Shown here piece after piece: positions 5,473 to 6,785 of a stretch of DNA of 6,785 nt. The translations under genes and the position numbers were made by a program. Under the pieces are notes generated by a model. The model was not told where the DNA came from. It made no database searches and saw only the letters and a program-made list of their open reading frames with translations. Position 1 is the stretch's first letter, and the number at the start of each line of letters is the position of its first letter. Origin of the DNA: Hymenobacter sp. (lineage in GTDB: Bacteria > Bacteroidota > Bacteroidia > Cytophagales > Hymenobacteraceae); NCBI GenBank assembly GCA_025362615.1, contig JANYFQ010000052.1:1-6785 (forward strand), read 5' to 3'.

Positions 5473-5742
5473 ATGACCCGCCACCAAATCATCGAACAAA
5501 CCGGCCAGCTACTGGCCGAGTTGCCCGAAGCCCAAGCCGCCGAAGTGCTGGATTTTGCTGGTTCTCTGCACCAACGCCAACGCCAACTGGCCGTTGCCGA
5601 TGAGGCCCTGCTGAACCGGCAACTAAAGCACCACCTCGATACGTCCGAAGCCTTCGCGTTTTTGCACGACGCGGAAGAGGACGTGTACACGCTGGCCGAC
5701 GTAAAGTTTCGCTACGAAACGCCCTCCGATGCAACCGAGTAA
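5473..5742 (+). CDS. Putative antitoxin of a MazF/PemK-type pair
   Basis: An 89-residue acidic protein just upstream of, and overlapping by 14 bases, a MazF/PemK-like toxin gene; gene order and overlap are typical of type II toxin-antitoxin operons. The N-terminal part (4-35, RHQIIEQTGQLLAELPEAQ...VLDFAGSLHQ) is a short helical module like that of DUF2281-type small proteins, with the recurring LLxxLPE...EVLDFA pattern. The C-terminal part SEAFAFLHDAEEDVYTLADVK (58-78) is acidic with aromatic residues, as expected for a toxin-binding tail. No AbrB/MazE-type or ribbon-helix-helix DNA-binding domain is evident, so autoregulation is uncertain. The antitoxin function is inferred from context and a family resemblance I recall among Bacteroidota, not from a known structure. 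Confidence 0.72.
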   Translation: MTRHQIIEQTGQLLAELPEAQAAEVLDFAGSLHQRQRQLAVADEALLNRQLKHHLDTSEAFAFLHDAEEDVYTLADVKFRYETPSDATE

Positions 5743-6052
5743 GGGCGGCGTGGTGCTGCTCGACTTTCCGTTTTCGGACTCGAAGGGCAAAAAGGTGCGG
5801 CCCGCGCTGGTGTTGGTGGTGCGGCTCCTCGAAATCACGGTCGCCTTCATCTCGTCGCAAGCCCACAGGGCCGAGGCCGACGATTTGTTGTTTTCGCCCG
5901 CCGCCCATTCCGGCTTCAGCAAGCCGTCGTTCCTGCGCGTGTCCAAGGTTGCCACCCTCGACTACGGGCAAATTCACTACAACCTGGGCCGCTTCACTGT
6001 CAACGAGATGCGCAGCATTGACGAAACGATGCGCCGGGTCTATCAGCTTTGA
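5729..6052 (+). CDS. MazF/PemK family toxin (mRNA interferase-like)
   Basis: A 107-residue protein with the MazF/PemK fold pattern: the opening GGVVLLDFPFSDSKGKKVRPALV (6-28) holds the characteristic strand, the loop and the R24-P25 pair. AFISSQ (39-44) and KPSFLRVSKVATLD (65-78), followed by an LGRFTVNEM stretch (86-94), complete the small beta barrel. Members are ribosome-independent endoribonucleases that cut mRNA at short motifs and are held inactive by the partner antitoxin. The start ATG 5729 lies within the antitoxin gene, implying translational coupling. The length matches the family and the expected arginine is present, so it looks active. Its cleavage motif cannot be told from sequence. 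It ends 23 bases from the convergent thioesterase gene, with no terminator between. Confidence 0.87.
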   Translation: MQPSKGGVVLLDFPFSDSKGKKVRPALVLVVRLLEITVAFISSQAHRAEADDLLFSPAAHSGFSKPSFLRVSKVATLDYGQIHYNLGRFTVNEMRSIDETMRRVYQL

Positions 6053-6075
6053 AACGCGTGTTCCGGGTTGTTGCC

Positions 6076-6495
6076 TCACACCCGCCCGGCCAGCGCTGCC
6101 GGCAGCCCGCGCAGTTTGCGGGTGTTGTAGTCGAAGCACAGCATCCCGGTTTTGGCCAGCGCCACGGGCTTGTTGGCTTGGTTTTGCACGCGGTACACAA
6201 TGTCGAAACCGTACTTGTGGGCATCGTGGGTGGCCATTTCGATGGTCAGCACATCGCCGTGGAAGCCCTCGCCCTTGTACTCGATGGCCACGTCGGCCAT
6301 AATAAAGCCGAGCTTGGTGGCGGGGTCGAACTCCGGCTCGTCGAGGTGGGCCAGAAACTGCACCCGCGCCTCGTGCAGCAGGCCCAGCAGGGCATCGTTG
6401 CCGAGGTGCGCCCCGTAGTTGAGGTCGGTTATGCGGATGGGCAAGCTTACGGCGAAGGAAAAAGCGGCGGGCAGGTCTATTTTTACGCGGGCCAT
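6076..6495 (-). CDS. Acyl-CoA thioesterase family protein (4HBT hotdog fold)
   Basis: A 139-residue single hotdog domain. RITDLNYGAHLGNDALLGLLHEAR (21-44) is the signature region: the usual catalytic Asp/Asn loop (here DLNYGAHLGND) followed by the long central helix with a conserved Glu-Ala-Arg (42-44). Strands LGFIMADVAIEYKGEGFHGDVLTIEM (62-87) and YGFDIVYRVQNQANKPVALAKTGMLCFDY (95-123) complete the fold. The family hydrolyses acyl-CoA thioesters; the substrate cannot be predicted here. The frame is open to 6597, but the added 34 residues do not fit, so the ATG at 6493-6495 (MARVKIDLPAAF) is chosen. TTACTCATT, a motif also found before DUF952, lies seven bases before this start on the coding strand. 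The gene converges on the toxin gene. Confidence 0.88.
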   Translation of the reverse strand: MARVKIDLPAAFSFAVSLPIRITDLNYGAHLGNDALLGLLHEARVQFLAHLDEPEFDPATKLGFIMADVAIEYKGEGFHGDVLTIEMATHDAHKYGFDIVYRVQNQANKPVALAKTGMLCFDYNTRKLRGLPAALAGRV

Positions 6496-6565
6496 GGGGG
6501 TCAATGAGTAAAGGAGCGAATGGCGGTTTTGGGGCAAGTAATGCGGCGCGGCGCGGTCGGATGTG

Positions 6566-6573
6566 CAAAGTTG
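6566..6573 (-). promoter_or_regulatory. Possible -7 box for the thioesterase gene
   Basis: The minus strand reads CAACTTTG, one base from TAnnTTTG. TTTTG about 25 bases upstream (6599-6603) is further than the usual -33 spacing. It would give a leader of about 65 bases. Confidence 0.25.
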
Positions 6574-6604
6574 GGGCAACTGACTTACGCTGCTCATTCA
6601 AAAC

Positions 6605-6630
6605 ACTAACAATTTAGTAACTGCTGTTAC
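6605..6630. repeat. Partial copy of the 3150-3299 element end, plus a small hairpin
   Basis: ACTAACAATTTAG (6605-6617) is the exact reverse complement of CTAAATTGTTAGT at 3173-3185, inside the left arm of the inverted-repeat element. It runs into GTAAC-TGCT-GTTAC (6617-6630), a five-base-pair hairpin. The stretch is AT-rich against the local background and directly precedes the REP-like cluster. A truncated second copy of the element end is the simplest reading, though a 13-base match of simple AT-rich sequence could be chance. Confidence 0.4.
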
Positions 6631-6633
6631 GCA

Positions 6634-6785
6634 GAACCCCAACGGGGTTCCATAGCACAGCCGGGGGTTGGCGACCAGCGGGAGCCTACCCCCGGAAAAG
6701 CGCATGGAACGGGGCCGAACCCCAACGGGGTTCCATAGCCTTCGGAACCAGCCTGACCGGCAACCCGAAGGCTATGGAACCCCGT
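6634..6785. repeat. REP-like palindrome cluster, cut by the window end
   Basis: The hairpin GAACCCC-AAC-GGGGTTC occurs at 6634-6650 and 6717-6733, each followed by CATAGC, giving a 23-base direct repeat. Between them is a different long hairpin (6661-6695) with CCGGGGGT/ACCCCCGG arms and an inner GGC/GCC pair. A degenerate copy CATGGAACGGGG lies at 6703-6714. A third copy in reverse orientation (6765-6785) is the perfect 21-base reverse complement of 6725-6745 across a 19-base loop and continues beyond the window. Alternating inverted palindromes joined by short spacers are the pattern of clustered REP/REPIN elements. This family differs in sequence from the pair at 322-393. No coding frame of note is present. 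Confidence 0.75.

Noticed and set aside
5489..6601. A 370-codon open frame on the minus strand across the toxin-antitoxin genes and the thioesterase gene
   Set aside because: It lies antisense to the toxin pair and in a different frame of the thioesterase gene; the translation is Arg/Pro/Ala-rich without domain character, typical of high-GC shadow frames.
6634..6785. Possible CRISPR array because of the repeated 23-base unit
   Set aside because: Copies are palindromic, in both orientations and irregularly spaced, with no unique spacers of constant length; REP-like elements fit better.

Overview
The window looks like a stretch of ordinary chromosome from a high-GC member of the Bacteroidota, most likely a Hymenobacter-like Cytophagales organism. 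The pointers are: protein families common in that phylum (DUF3467, DUF3891, a small antitoxin beside a MazF-like toxin), no Shine-Dalgarno sequences before start codons, Bacteroidota-type -7 boxes (TAnnTTTG, here TACCTTTG) close to starts, and roughly 60% or higher GC with strong third-position GC. The genus is an inference from composition and gene content, not a proven assignment.

Layout, left to right: the C-terminal end of an Uup-like ABC-F ATPase (+) runs into a pair of inverted REP-like hairpins. Facing it is a hypothetical lipoprotein (-), preceded by a DUF952 protein (-). A 312-base divergent spacer with nested inverted repeats separates DUF952 from a DUF3467 protein (+). DUF3467 ends in a strong intrinsic terminator whose T-run touches the ATG of a DUF3891 protein (+). 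A 150-base element with 37-base imperfect inverted ends, carrying the DUF3891 stop codon in its left end, separates DUF3891 from a YihY/BrkB-type six-helix membrane protein (+). The 23S rRNA/tRNA methylase gene rlmN (-) converges on that gene. Divergent from rlmN is an overlapping toxin-antitoxin pair (antitoxin then MazF/PemK-like toxin, +), which converges on an acyl-CoA thioesterase-like gene (-). The right edge is a cluster of REP-like palindromes of a second family, cut by the window end.

The genes do not form one pathway. Apart from the toxin-antitoxin pair they look like separate transcription units, mostly housekeeping or conserved genes of unknown function. The least explained material is in the non-coding DNA: two different REP-like families, an inverted-repeat element with a partial second copy 3.4 kb away, a terminator fused to a start codon, and a spacer that can fold in two mutually exclusive ways. 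I see no phage, no transposase, no CRISPR array, no tRNA or rRNA, and no convincing new multi-gene system.
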